This document shows, in pieces, positions 10,215 through 22,500 of a DNA stretch of 64,000 nt (position 1 is its first letter; each line of letters starts with the position of its first letter). The translations under genes and the position numbers were made by a program. The DNA is from Antedon mediterranea (lineage: Eukaryota; Echinodermata; Crinoidea; Comatulida; Antedonidae), in contig NC_092671.1 in the NCBI RefSeq assembly GCF_964355755.1, positions 20,860,001-20,924,000 of the forward strand, written 5' to 3'. The notes under the pieces are model-generated. The model made no database searches. It was not told the origin of the DNA and was given only the letters and a program-made list of their open reading frames with translations.

Positions 10215-11569
10215 CTAGATTTAATTCGTCACTATGACGAATTATAGGTTATATGCATTGATTTAAATAAAGATAATCGATTTTTAAAAGATATATTGAT
10301 TGATTGATTTTCTCAGAATCTTTAATTATTTATAATATATGATAGGACCTTGCTAACGCGAACACCATAGCCGGTATCACAATCCGATCAAAGATCCATA
10401 TGCGTATAATGTCATAAACCACATTTGTTGTTACATAATAATAAAGACATGAGTTAATTTTTATCTAGATTTCATTATAAATCATGTGTATAATCTATAC
10501 ACTAAGAAATAAATTTGAACAAACAATACGGATAATAAAAAAAAATCTTATTTCGTTTCCCAAGGTGAGACTCGATCTCGGTACCTTGAATGCCATAGAC
10601 ACGAGCACAGACCATTGAGCCATACACAACTGACTGAAGTTGTAGAAAGATTCCTCCGTGTATTTACTATGCAGTAACCACTTTGGTGCAAATAGATTAT
10701 TACATACCGAAATGAATTATAATTTTTTACTATGATGACATCTTTAAAATGTAAACAAATGATGCCCTGTCAAACTATATACTTTTAACTTTAATATATG
10801 AACTTTTGAAGGAAGAAAGTTAATGTTAAGTTTGTTATTTTGGCCTAAGAAAATTTTATAATTTGTTTGATTGTCGAAATTAATTTTGTTAAATTTAATA
10901 TGCCATTAATGATGACTTAATCAACTTTTGTTCTTCTAATTTCATAATAAATCATACATATGATACATACACTTCAAGAAAATGAAATAAAAAATAGGTG
11001 TTCCCCTGCATTCTGACGATATATATTAATTTTAAAATTTAGCATATTTTCACCATTTTGTTAACTTATACGTGCGTAGCCAGTCACTTTTGACGTGCTC
11101 GTATAATGCGTGCAAAAATCTGCCCACTCATGGCAATTTTTTAAACGCTTAAAATTGCAGTACTCTAATTTCAACGAAAATAAATGTTGACAATTTTGAA
11201 CATTTTAAGCACGCGTACGCAAGCGTTATATGCGCTACGCACGTAATTGTATTGCCATATGATGAAATTTGACCTGAAATTTATGAGTAACAAATTTTGT
11301 TTAATTGTGATTCATGCTTGTGAAGATATGATTACAAACGTGATTTTCGTAAAATCGCGCGTAGACCGCGTAATTTTTGATTGCGCATTGTGAAAATATA
11401 ACCACATCGATTCCTGGCCATAAGGAATATACTCTGAAAACTTGACTTAGCTAGATGAAACTGATGCCAAGATAATTCACGGACAAAATAGTGCTAAGGA
11501 AAGAATAAATAAATAAACAAAGATTCTGACAGAATCAAGAGGTTATATGCATTAATGCATATAACCTAA
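10215..11569 (-). mobile_element. Complete Helentron-like element (GGTTATATGCAT type)
   Basis: A 1355-bp non-coding element interrupts a LINE reading frame, so its borders can be read to within one base. On the minus strand the 5' end is the perfect 28-nt palindrome at 11540-11567 (half-site AGGTTATATGCATT). The 3' end has a hairpin (arms AATTCGTCA/TGACGAATT), AAAT and CTAG at 10215-10218, with AGGTTATATGCAT (10246-10258) just inside the hairpin. The 5' palindrome half thus equals the 3' subterminal box, like the asymmetric terminal repeats described for Helitron2/Helentron elements. No Rep/helicase is encoded, so it is non-autonomous. The site is A^T or T^T, ambiguous by one base. Confidence 0.8.
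10558..10628 (-). repeat. tRNA-like (SINE-type) segment, copy 1
   Basis: On the minus strand it has an A-box-like TGGCTCAATGG and, about 40 nt later, a B-box-like GAGATCGAGTCTC, with a stem GAGA/TCTC around the TCGAG loop. This is the spacing of an internal RNA polymerase III promoter in tRNA-derived SINEs. A second copy lies at 13046-13115. It is inside the Helentron-like element. The acceptor stem is not convincing, so it is not a working tRNA gene. Confidence 0.55.
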
Positions 11570-12830
11570 TTATTAAAGTGTCCTGTTGTATGTGAAACTC
11601 TCACATATATATGTAATTGTTCTTTGTTCACCTCAACTTTTCGATCTGATTGGAAAATTGCAAAGGTTACCTCTATTTTTAAAGAAGGTGACAAATCTGA
11701 TGTAAATAACTATCGCCCAATTTCTGTCTTAACAAGGATTAATATTTTAAACCCATCACAATCTGGTTTTAGAAAGAAACATTCCACAAATACAACACTT
11801 TAGATGTATCTGACTATATTCTAAATAATTATAATGATGGTAATGAACTGCTGTAATTTTTTTAGATTTTAAAAAAGCTTTTGATACTGTTATCACAAGT
11901 TACTTATTGCTAAATTTAAGGAAATTGGTATATATAATGATGCCCTAAATTGGTTTATTTCATATCTAAGTTATAGATCACAAGTTGTAAATGTAAATAG
12001 TTCAATTTCTGATTTAAGAGAAATTGACATTGGAATTCCACAGGGCTCTATTTTAGGTCCTTTGTTATTTATTATATATGTAAATTCTCTTCCTGATGCT
12101 GTTGATTGTAAATGTGTTATGTACGCTGATGATACCACTCTATTATGTAGCTCCTCAAATCCTGTAACTCTGCAAAACAATCTAAACTCAAATTGTTGTA
12201 AAATATCAAAATGGTTAGATAACAACAGATTGACTTTGAATGTTAAAAAAACTAAACTTATGGTATTAAAGAGTGGAATCATTTAAGTATTTAGGTGTTA
12301 TATTTGATACTAAATTGACATGGAAGGATCAAATAAATAGTGTATCATCAAAAGTTTCTAAACAAATAGGGGTAATACGGTGTGTGAAATACTACTTGCC
12401 ATCTCATACAACTATTATGCTGGCAAATTCTCTTGTAATGCCATTGTTTGACTATTGTAGTGCTGTATGGACTAATTGTACAAATCAAACTTTAAATACA
12501 CTTCAAATATTATTAAATAGATTAGGTAGAGTTTTGTTATCCGCAGATATATATACACCAATAAATGATATTTTTAAAACACTTAATTGGGTTACACTAA
12601 ATGAAAGATGGAGGAAACATCTACTATTTACAACTTTCAAATGCATTAATGGCCATTCACATCATATTTATCCTCAATGTTTAAGTTTAATGACTCCCTC
12701 GTAGCCAAAGTTGTAAAACATTAATAACACCAAATTGGAAAAATGCTCAAGGTACTAAAATAGCTTAAAATACAGAGCAACAAAAGAATGGAATCTTTTA
12801 CCAACACTAAGAAATAAAATTGAACAAACA
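11570..12830 (+). pseudogene. CR1/Jockey-like LINE RT and C-terminal domain
   Basis: Continues the frame left at 10214: DWKIAKVTSIFKEGDKSDVN, NNYRPISVL, QSGFRKKHSTN, LDFKKAFDTV, then IDIGIPQGSILGPLLFIIY (about 12025-12080) and CVMYADDTTLLC with the catalytic YADD near 12120. A thumb-like SFKYLGVIFDTKLTWKDQI and the C-terminal segment KQIGVIRCVKYYLPS, MPLFDYCSAVWTNC and LNRLGRVLLSADI follow. Several frameshifts and stops occur (for example 11750-11900 and 12285). It is a sister of the copy at 53391-54480. Clade placement within CR1/Jockey is uncertain. Confidence 0.8.
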
Positions 12831-12838
12831 ACACGGAT

Positions 12839-13015
12839 CAGGGAATAATTTCGCCAGTGTAGCATAGCAAAAAGCTATACAAAACAACCTTATTGCTACA
12901 CATTTCTAAAATTGTGTAGCAAAAAAAGACAATACAAAACTATGTTTCTTGACTAAAAAATCAGTTTGATTAGCAATAATTGCTAAACAAAATTTTAAAA
13001 TGAAATTTTTTCCTG
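12839..13015. mobile_element. 177-bp MITE, TIR CAGGGAATAATTTC
   Basis: Begins CAGGGAATAATTTC and ends with the inverse GAAATTTTTTCCTG (12 of 14 positions match). CGGAT is directly repeated on both sides (12834-12838 and 13016-13020). The related sequence at 10520-10560 lacks this block, which gives an empty site. CAGGG ends recall hAT elements, but the visible duplication is 5 bp rather than 8, so the superfamily is uncertain. Confidence 0.65.
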
Positions 13016-13045
13016 CGGATAGACAATTATCTTATTTTGTTTCAT

Positions 13046-13115
13046 CTCCAACGTGAGACTCGATCTCGGTACCTTGAATGCTATAGGCGCGAGCACAAAC
13101 CACCGAGCTATGCAC
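13046..13115 (-). repeat. tRNA-like (SINE-type) segment, copy 2
   Basis: Closely matches 10558-10628, with GAGATCGAGTCTC and a CGGTGG A-box-like block on the minus strand. Sequence before it (12810-12838) and after it (13116-13155) also matches parts of the 10.2-11.6 kb element, so this is a second, deleted copy of that element rather than an independent tRNA gene. From 13156 to 13611 nothing is recognised beyond short GGCCTA-rich runs. Confidence 0.5.
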
Positions 13116-13614
13116 GTATTTGTATTGCCATATGATGAAATATGACCTGAAAATTATGATCGCATAATACTACTCTATAGGCTAGCCTAGGCTAGACCCA
13201 TGTCTAAATCGCAAAGCAATATATGTATTATTAGCCTATAGAGGCTGAGTAACTAGGCCTACTAGAGAAGCTTTGATCAGTGACCTACCTTTTTAATAAA
13301 ACAGATTTGCGCCTTTCCCCTTTAGTGTTACCATTGTTGACACCTCAGTTTTGGTTTTGCAGATATTGACCAAAGTTATTCATGCAAGTAGCGAAAAATG
13401 GGCGTACCGTAACCTTCCTCATCACGTTACTAATATGTCTAGATTTTGGTATCCACTTTATACATATGTGGTCACCTATACCAATTTGTGCCAAAGGGAT
13501 CGATGGTTATAGTAGTTCCAACTAGTTGGACCAATTGAAAACCAGTTGGAAAAACCATCAGACAAGTTGAGAAAAACCATTTGACCTAATTCAGTTGAAA
13601 ACCAGTTAGACTAA

Positions 13615-14425
13615 AGCCCCTTTCTCACAGACGTGCCTGCAATATACCGGTATGATGCTGGCGTCGTGCCGGTATCGATACCGGCATATACACATTCTCA
13701 TCGGACTATCGTGCCGGCAATATAACCGGTATATACCGGCTTTCTGTGAGAAAGTAGTCGGGCATACTCAGCCAATAAAAAGTCTGACAAAATAAGTATT
13801 GAGGGCGTCCTTTATTGTTATTATTTTTGTCTAGTGATATGGCGGCGAATTTTAAGTTACAGATTATTGTCTTCCTTTATTGCATATTTATGCAATACAT
13901 GCTATGTACAGTATATTGTGCATATATTATTTGTTTTTGTCTTTAATTTACATGGTACCTGGCCGTTTTCAGCTTACGACTTGTTTTTTTTGTCCGTTTT
14001 ACGCCAACTACAGCCAGCTTGCAAACAATATTAACTTTAAACAGCTCCCGACCTTATTGCTCCATCCATTTGTCTACACATTTCTTCTTGTCCCCTTATT
14101 TTAAGCAGCTCTCTTATCTCATTATCCCTCCAGTTTAACATTATTATTGTCAATTGAATTGGCGCCAAAGTGATACACTTGACCGCGCAAGGTGTCAAAG
14201 CCCCGACGGAATTAAAATATAACGGCGTTACGTTCTCACAGAATGCTCGTCTCACATTGCGGGGAATATTCCTAGTAATATTACTAGGTCTAAAGCAGGT
14301 CATGTCGATGCCGGCATGATACCGGCATGATGCCAAGACGACCCGTTCTTACAGAAAACCATACCGGCATGGTAATGGTATATTCCCGCAACATTCCTGG
14401 GACACAGCTCTGTGAGAAAGGGGCT
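13615..14425. mobile_element. 811-bp MITE with TAA target duplication (PIF/Harbinger-like)
   Basis: Left end AGCCCCTTTCTCACAGA, right end its inverse TCTGTGAGAAAGGGGCT, flanked by TAA at 13612-13614 and 14426-14428. A 3-bp TWA duplication is the mark of PIF/Harbinger elements. The ends are rich in ACCGGTAT-type palindromes. The open frames inside (13834-14034, 13880-14104, reverse 14037-14336) show no transposase motif. Confidence 0.8.
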
Positions 14426-14529
14426 TAATTGGAATTTTAAACTGGTTTGCCGGATTTAACTATTATGTCAGACTCTCTCACTTTTCTTTGAACACTGATA
14501 TTACATTTTAACCCTACCTTTGGTATATA

Positions 14530-14650
14530 GGCAATCTAGCATTTTGAGTGAAACAAATTGCAAACAGAGATTTTTGTTTTTTTTATTAAATTTGATGTGA
14601 GCACTTCTGTCACTCATCCTGATGATATGCCAATTATGGAAATTATGGTG
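14530..14650 (+). repeat. Direct repeat partner of 16600-16755
   Basis: GGCAATCTAGCATT(T/C)TGAGTG, ACAAATTG and later CCTGTCACTCAT-like and GATATGC(C/A)AATTA blocks are shared in order with 16600-16755. These two diverged copies of an unidentified repeat bracket the TTAA element and START exon 6. No coding potential. Confidence 0.6.
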
Positions 14651-15052
14651 AAATTACAGGTTTACTAAAACTACTAGTCAGAAAGAGTTGATTTGTCAAT
14701 GATTTATTCAGAATGTATAATGTTTATATTTGCTTTAATGAAACATTTTAGAAAAAAAAAGGAGTGAAAGTATGCAAATTAGTAGTACAAGTTAAATGAA
14801 ATATGCAAATAAGGAGGTGAAATAACAGTCATCTCATATCTCGAAAACCACTAATGCTAGAGAGTTGAATTTTTCACAACTTTCTAGCATTAAAGATATA
14901 TTGTCCCCCTAAAATAATTTTTACAAATATTTTTGTTCAATAGTCCAAAAAATCAACAACAAAATAAACAGCCAACAGCTAGCAATGCCTGAGAATGCCG
15001 TACCGCATGACGTTTAAGGAAATTCTGTGACCAGCCATGAATGCCTAATTAA

Positions 15053-16148
15053 AATGAACCTGAAATGGACTTTCGATTTTCAAGAAATTCACACATGTTA
15101 TTTAAATGTATCAAATTAACACAAGCCCATACAAATAAAAACAAAATGTATAGTATTTTGAGAAAAAACGAAATTTTAAGATACCTTGGTAAATTAGCGA
15201 AAATTACTCACGCCATTGCCGTCGGAAGCCTCTATATTCACGACGTCACATATACACACGACGATATCGAGAGCGTGTATGCCGCCCGATAATCTAGTCA
15301 GTGAATGATCGACGGCGGGCTGGAAAGATACGCGAAGCGTTGACACCAATACTAATTTATTCAATATCTAATGTTGTTGAAATATAGGTCCCTAAAATGT
15401 ACTTTGTTTTTTCTAAAACCCAAATTTAGAAGGCCTACCTCCCAAACCTTTACTAGGCCTAGGCCTCCAGCGCGCGGAGTCGATCCACATGCGAGGCTCC
15501 GTTTCATGTGTATCCAAGCAAGGACCAAAGCGATATCAACAAGTTGCTGCTTATTGTCAAGCCAAATTAAAATATAAATAAAATTCGTTTTCGAACTGCC
15601 TGATTCGTGACAAATAAATTATCATCTCATATATTCATAATTTAATTCTGCTAAACTAAAAACTAAAGAAACTTTAGCAGTATAAATTACGAAAGATATA
15701 CAAAATACACAAACGGAAAATATGGATACGCATCATTGCACATGGCGCTGTATCCCGGACAACGTTGCCAGGCTAACTTCGGTATTGCCAGAAAAAAACA
15801 GTTGATTTGAAGATTTTAAATCGTCATTTACTCGATGAATAACCGTTTATACGGTAATAAATTTATCTAAAAAAATTCTAAATACGTTTCTGCAAATGCA
15901 CAAGCATTTTTTAGAAAATACTCCATAGATTTCAAGAGTTATAGCCAAAAAACTGCAAATTGTCCATTGGAAGGATAGGAATATATTCGCAAAGTGACGT
16001 CACCCGCGAATTTTTTTAATTTTCAAATGGGGCTTTCCCCAAAAGGGCGAATTTATATTTTATAACAATATACATTCCAGCAACACCTAATAGCCCCAAA
16101 AACATCATTCTAAAATGAAAAAAATCGAAAATCCATTTCAGGTCCATT
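15053..16148. mobile_element. 1.1-kb TIR element with TTAA target duplication
   Basis: Left end AATG(A)ACCTGAAATGGACTTTCGATTTT and right end its near-perfect inverse, flanked by TTAA at 15049-15052 and 16149-16152. TTAA duplications are used by piggyBac and Kolobok elements; the terminal bases here do not match a typical piggyBac end. No transposase is visible. The open frames at 15065-15292 and 15371-15577 have no family match I can name. Confidence 0.65.
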
Positions 16149-16410
16149 TTAACAGATGTGTTACAAACATGTTTTTGAGAGCCATTTATGTACACTCATT
16201 AATGGTGAGCTAGTGAAGCACACAACTTCTAAAGTGTAAGATTGCAGAGGTTTAACTATATCATTTATAAATGTCAGTGTATAATCAGAAGAATAACACT
16301 TTACCAAATATTGCAGTCACCAAATGACATTTAGAACAGCCTAGAGAATGAAAAGTTCTCAGGGAATTAGATGGCCAGAATCATTTTTAATATAACAAAC
16401 AAAAACTTAC

Positions 16411-16515
16411 CGAACATATTTCTTTACAGGTTTCAACTGAGAATAGTCAACCGATTTTGATGCACAACAATAAACATTACCATCAATTTCATATGATCTC
16501 ACACTGACAAAATCC
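16411..16515 (-). CDS. STARD3: STARD3-like exon 6 of 6: START domain strand region
   Basis: 105 nt, acceptor TATTGCTAG, donor GTAAGTT, entering and leaving in phase 2. Encodes RDFVSVRSYEIDGNVYCC, then SVDYSQLKPVKKYVR, which matches the middle-to-late START domain (RDFV-x-VR, and K-YVR before the final strands). About 60-70 more residues, including the W-x-L-N-T-D-L-K-G-W-type helix, are expected downstream. I could not find that exon between 9.9 and 16.4 kb. Confidence 0.87.
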
Positions 16516-19500
16516 CTAGCAATACGTACATAAAAAGGAAAATAAAAAAGATACTAGACAATTTAAATAATCTGGTTGTTGAAATATCATACTAGGCTAG
16601 GCAATCTAGCATTCTGAGTGAAACAAATTGAATACAAAGATTTTTCTTTTTTAGATGGTCACATACTTTATGATGATCAAAGTTTGAGCATCATACCTGT
16701 CACTCATTCCAATGATATGCAAATTAGTTTAAATAAATTAAGGTGAAATTACAGGGTTACCATATCTAAAAAAATAATAGAAGTCTTGGCAAGATTACAT
16801 TTATTATATTGTCAAAAAGTTTTAATTTGAGGATCTATTTTTTAAAGCAACTTAACTGAGCTGGTTGTAATGTTTTTAGATCAGAATATGCATTGAGAAA
16901 CTTCCGAAACATGCAGTTGGTTGAATACATCAGGGAGTCCCCTACAGGGAGGATAAGGAATTCCTTAGAATAAGGCCTGTTTCTGCTTAGCAGGAATAAT
17001 CGTTTATTAATCGTTTATTTTTGGTCAGCAGAAACGGTGCAAAATGAAATAAAAACACTCAATCCATTACATGTTTTAACTGACCTCTAGGGTATGGCAA
17101 CCCTCACGCACAAAGCATGCTGTTTATTTGCGCGATCGAGGACTATCAGCAAAACAACGACGTGGACCGATGAGATAACATTTGATTGTTAATGTTATTA
17201 TTTTGTGGGGGAGAATTATACAGAGAGATTCCAGGATTCTGTGTTACAAGTACACCGTTACATCCGACCAGTCCAGGCTAACAATGTTTTGCATGTCCTT
17301 TATAGGCCTGTTGTTTTCGGTAGAAATTATAGTCTAGCTACTGTAGGCCCTAGGGTAGAACCAACGGCGAAACGAACTTTCTCGCCGACGTGCCCTTATT
17401 AATATAACATCATTATTTTGTTGTACGTGGTACGGTAGTAGGCCTAGATGTTTATTTTACAAATAATATAGCTTTACTTAAGAGTTCAATTTTTAATTTT
17501 TAATCCTACATGTGTGAGAGTTTTATGCAGCGATAGGATGTAAACAAACCAACTCTCATCGGCCTTCCATAACTTGAACTGCGTTGTGGGTATGGATGAC
17601 GTGATTTTTAAAAAGCGATTACCAGATAACCGATTAACGTCGGAGAACATTTTCAGTTGCAACGCGGTCAATTCTGTGGTTTGTGGTACTTAAGAAAAAT
17701 CAATTATTTTTATTTTTAAGCAGAAACAGACCCTTAGACTACCCTATCTCAAGGACCCTACCTCAGGAAGTAATTCACAAAACTGAAGGGTGGTCTGAGG
17801 AACCCTTCCTCCTGGTAATTGATCGATATATGAGAATTGAGAATTAATAATATATTATAAAAAAAATACTAAATCGACAGATAATTTTCAATACTTGTAA
17901 CTCAAACACATGATTCACAGCGCCTGTTTTATATTATATCATAATACTTTATATATTTAAGATGACTTGGTTTATATTTTAATGTAATTTTCATATGCCG
18001 TAATGTGAATTTGTATTTCAAATATTTTATTACTATTTTGCTATTTTAATATTGTAAATTCAACAATGCTTACCTTGTTGCAATAAAGAATTTGAATTGA
18101 ATTGTGTAACAATGGAAAAACTGGGTTTGCAGATGTCACCAATGAGGTTGCATTTAAATAAAAAATGGTCAGGATCATTTGAAAAAGATGATATATTATA
18201 TATACCTGCTGGAAATTACCCCACCAGCACCTTCAGCAGCAACGCTGTAAACAATGTCAGCAGAAGAAGTAATCGAATGAAGAAGTCGGCATTCAATAAC
18301 GGTAGTATTCCATTTTACTGTGTCATCAATACCATTCCACAACACATTAAATATTTCCTGAACACTTGCATTTATAGTGGCCTGTGAAATATAAGTATTT
18401 CTTGGGCGTATATCTCTACTATATACAAAAGGTCAATAGACATAAACGCAATTAATTTTTGGACAAAAGCCTAATAAGGAGTGAAATAAAAAATTACATT
18501 TAGAATTACGATTTACAACATCCAGTTTTAACATGAAAAGAGAACACAAGATTAAACTAGATTTGAACTCGTCACTTTGACAAGTTTACTGCACGACAAA
18601 CGCCATATGTACATCATACTTTAGAATACTAGAGGGTGAGCTCGCTTCGCTCGCTCCCCCTCTAGGAAGTGTAGACGATGGTTCTCGGAATGATAATGTT
18701 CTCCTTATACATTTTCTGTCGGTTACCATTATTGAAAATGCTTGACATTCGTAAAACTAAACTACTTTGTTTCACAGTGTTTTAGATGATTAATAACATT
18801 TTAAAGTATAGTTTTTATTGTTTGGTAGGGCCCTTTGGGGAGGCGGAGGTCATTTGAGGGAGGTGCTTATTCGAGGGATATATGTTAAATTTTTTAGTTC
18901 TAATAATATGGTAACATTTATAATCAAATGAAATCCTCTCATAGATATGAAAAGTGGTAAAAAAGAATAACAAATGCTTGGTAAATTGCAGATAACAGTG
19001 CGGTGAATTCTACTACAAATAGTATAATTGTGTTATTATAAATATGTGGATGGACGTTTATTAGATAGTTGGGTTGTGGGGGAGGGGGGTGTTATTATTC
19101 AAAGTGATGTTTTATTGGAGAGGCGTTTATTCAAATGAATACCATCCTTTTAATTATTAATACATTATTTAATTTAATCATCTTTTGAAACTAACTGCCG
19201 TGACAGAGTGGGCCCAAGAAAGAAGACATTACGGCTTGCAACATGGGCAGACATCTCGGTCCTAACGGGACACAGGAAGATAGCCTACAGTTATTCCTGC
19301 AAGCTTACTCAATAAAACTCAGCTATCGGGATTTCACTCGAAAAATGTAATTTTATAATACTATTCCCCACAATATATTCTGATTCTTTATGGCGTATAT
19401 TTAATTTGATATTTATTAATTTGCAGTATAATTCCTATTATTTAACTACTGTACCTTCACACACGTGTGGTATGTTTTAAAATAAACAAAAAACTGAAAT

Positions 19501-22500
19501 GGCTATGATTAATGGCCAATTTTTTTTTTCGTCTTCCAAAGGGACACTGTATTGATTGATGGAAAGTGCCTGTTTCCAGTCACCTTTAGGGTCAAATCTA
19601 TTATTTTAACTGCTCCCTTGTGTATAAAAGAGAGAAAATATTTGAAACTAAGGTGAACTTATCTTAAACCCGGAAATTACTTTGACCGGGAAGAATTGAA
19701 ATTGAGAGGAAAATCTAATGTTGAAATCATAAATGTTGTTAAAAAACTCTTTATAATATCTTCCTAAGATATAAATATGGAACAATAGCGTCGGCGTGCA
19801 CACTAATGTTATCAAATCTACGTTTCGCGGTACATCTCGGATAGATAAGGTAGGTATCCAAGGCGGAGATTTGTAACGAAGTTTTTGCATTGTGCTCGCC
19901 TATGTCAGAATTAACCATAATTTATATATAGATTGCGCAAAGAAAAAAGATTATAGCATTATGACCTGAAGAAAATAAAATGTGTGCTGTCTATTTTTTG
20001 TCTAACAGTATACACTATATACTGTATACATACTACATACAGTTTAGCTTAGGTAAAATTAAGTGACCCCTCTTTTATTCCAAGCAACAACATATTAACG
20101 TTTTGAAGAAATTTGGATACGTAGACTAAAGATGCACGCTCTTTTAAATGTTACACAAAAGAGGAAAATTCAACTGGCCATATGATGAAGTCACAAAATC
20201 GATACAAAAAAATATTTACATAAATTCATATCTTTTTTTTTTGCATGAATTTGTATCTACAATTCAACAGCTTCCAGAAAACGTTTTAATAATGAATGTC
20301 TATTTATTCTGATTTCCACTTGAAATGACTTCATATGAATTAGACAGTTTGCATGCGATTTAGTTAAAAATGTAAAAAAATATTGTAAAAATCATGCCTA
20401 TTTTTATTCTATTATAGCTCCTCTGGATCAACCATGAGCCCAATTTTTTTAAATCTTATAATGCAAGTAGATAAGTTGTAGATATAAATGCTTTTTATAC
20501 TCCGAGTGCACCGTACGCGTACAAAATGCCATGATTCGCATAGAAAGTTGATTAGAAATTAATTTTTCGCATTTTAAAATTTTAAATGCTTGTGTGAGCG
20601 TAAATTTGTGTGAACCAGAATATTGACTCTCGATATGAATTAAACTTCATAAATCGTGCGCAACTCGGAAGTTAAAAAAAAATAGAAGCACAACTTCACG
20701 TAAATGAGATAATACTGTTCTCGACGATGGTTTATGGCCCCACCTCTAGGTTATGCTGCACGATTTGCGTCTGCAGAGGAAACAGGACCTGAGATTCCCA
20801 AGGAATTGTCAGACAGTATATACTTGCTCCATTCTCCAATGGATGAGAATATGCAACTGAAGCTTTCTAAAGCATATCTGGTTCCAGATAATGCAAAACC
20901 ACTAATAGTGCCCGAAGTGCCTAAAGACCTTGATTTTCCGGATATCCAGTCCCACAGAGTCAGGATATCCGGAAAATCAAGGTCTTTAGATCTGAAGCTT
21001 CAATGGATACAGAAGCCTCTAATAAAAGGCATCACAGCTCTAGCCCATGCATTGCAGTTATTGGGACTACGAAAAGAAGTCCTAAAATTGGAGATTAACA
21101 AGGATTATAGACATCTCTGTAAGCCGACTACAAAACCAACAAAACTTCTGTTCGGAAATTTTGGAAACTCTGTAAAACGGCTTGATGAAGAGAGGAAGGC
21201 AACATCCAGACTCCTAAACAAAAAGGGGGATCGAAATCAACAATACAAGCAGCAGAAGAGGTATGATATATACCAACTCATTATGAAATAGTGGGAGGTC
21301 GACTGAAGTCATACTTACCTGCTTAGAAAAAGCTAAATTCCGATCTATATATTTTAAATGCTGTCACTGGCTATAAAATAGAATTTTGTAAACAAATTCC
21401 ACAATATTTAAGGGGAGAATTCCTCATCCATATATAAACCTGAGTGTTATAGAAATGGCTGTGATTGATGAACAAGTCTTACTGGATAAAGGAGTAATAA
21501 AGTCCAAATTTATTTGTAAGGCCAAAAAAGAATGGAGGTTTTCGAACTATCCTTGATCTCTCAAAGTTAAATAAGTATGCTACCTACAAACATTTTAAGA
21601 TGGAAACATTCATTTTCAAATGCACTCACACATAGACCAAGGGGTAGACATGACCTCAGTAGACCTGACCTCAGTAGACCTCAAAGATGCTTATTATACA
21701 GTTCCCATAGCATATTCAGACGTAAAGTACTTAAAGAGTCTGGAAAGGGAATCTTTATGCACTTGGGGCATTACCTAATGGCTTAAGCACAGGGCCAAGA
21801 CTGTTTACGAAACTACTAAAGCCTCCACTAGCATATTTAAGAAGTAGAGGCCATATTGTCCTAATTTATATTGACGATATACTTGCACTATTAATAAGTG
21901 TCGATAGATAAAGATATTTAATGACTGTCATGAAATAATTACCTGTCCAGACTACTATTAGACAGGTTGCAAGCCTGCTAGGAAAACTGGTAGCTGCACT
22001 CCCAGCTGTGGAATATGGCAAATTACAATACAGGGCCCTTGAAAAAGATAAAATTATGTCCCTGAGACACAATAAAGGCCACTATGACAGAACAATGAAA
22101 CCATTAATGAGAATGGCAGAGCAGACATTACCTGGTGGCAGCACAATATATATTATGTGTATAAACATATATCTCATGGTGACCCAAACCTTGCATTCAA
22201 AACTGATGCTTCGGAATTAGGGTGGGGAGCAACTGATGGCACTAATCACATTGGTGGGAGATGGTGCCAGAATGATTTACAAAATGCATTTGTAAATGAT
22301 TCACTTAACGTTAATTATTTGAAGTTACTGGCAGCTTTTCTCGGACTTAAGTCACTCATAAAAGATGTACCGGTATCTAATACACGTCCAATTAAAAATA
22401 GATGACACTACGGCAATAGCCTATATCAATAATATGGGAGGAGCAAAATCTAACACTTGCAAACATCATGATATGGCAATGGTGCACAGACCATAACATA

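Noticed and set aside
10558-10628. A functional tRNA gene
   Set aside because: A- and B-box-like blocks exist, but no convincing acceptor stem or anticodon arm; the copy at 13046 shares flanks, so it is part of a repeat.
14037-14336. 99-codon reverse open frame
   Set aside because: Lies within the TAA-flanked MITE and crosses its GC-rich palindromes; no transposase motif.
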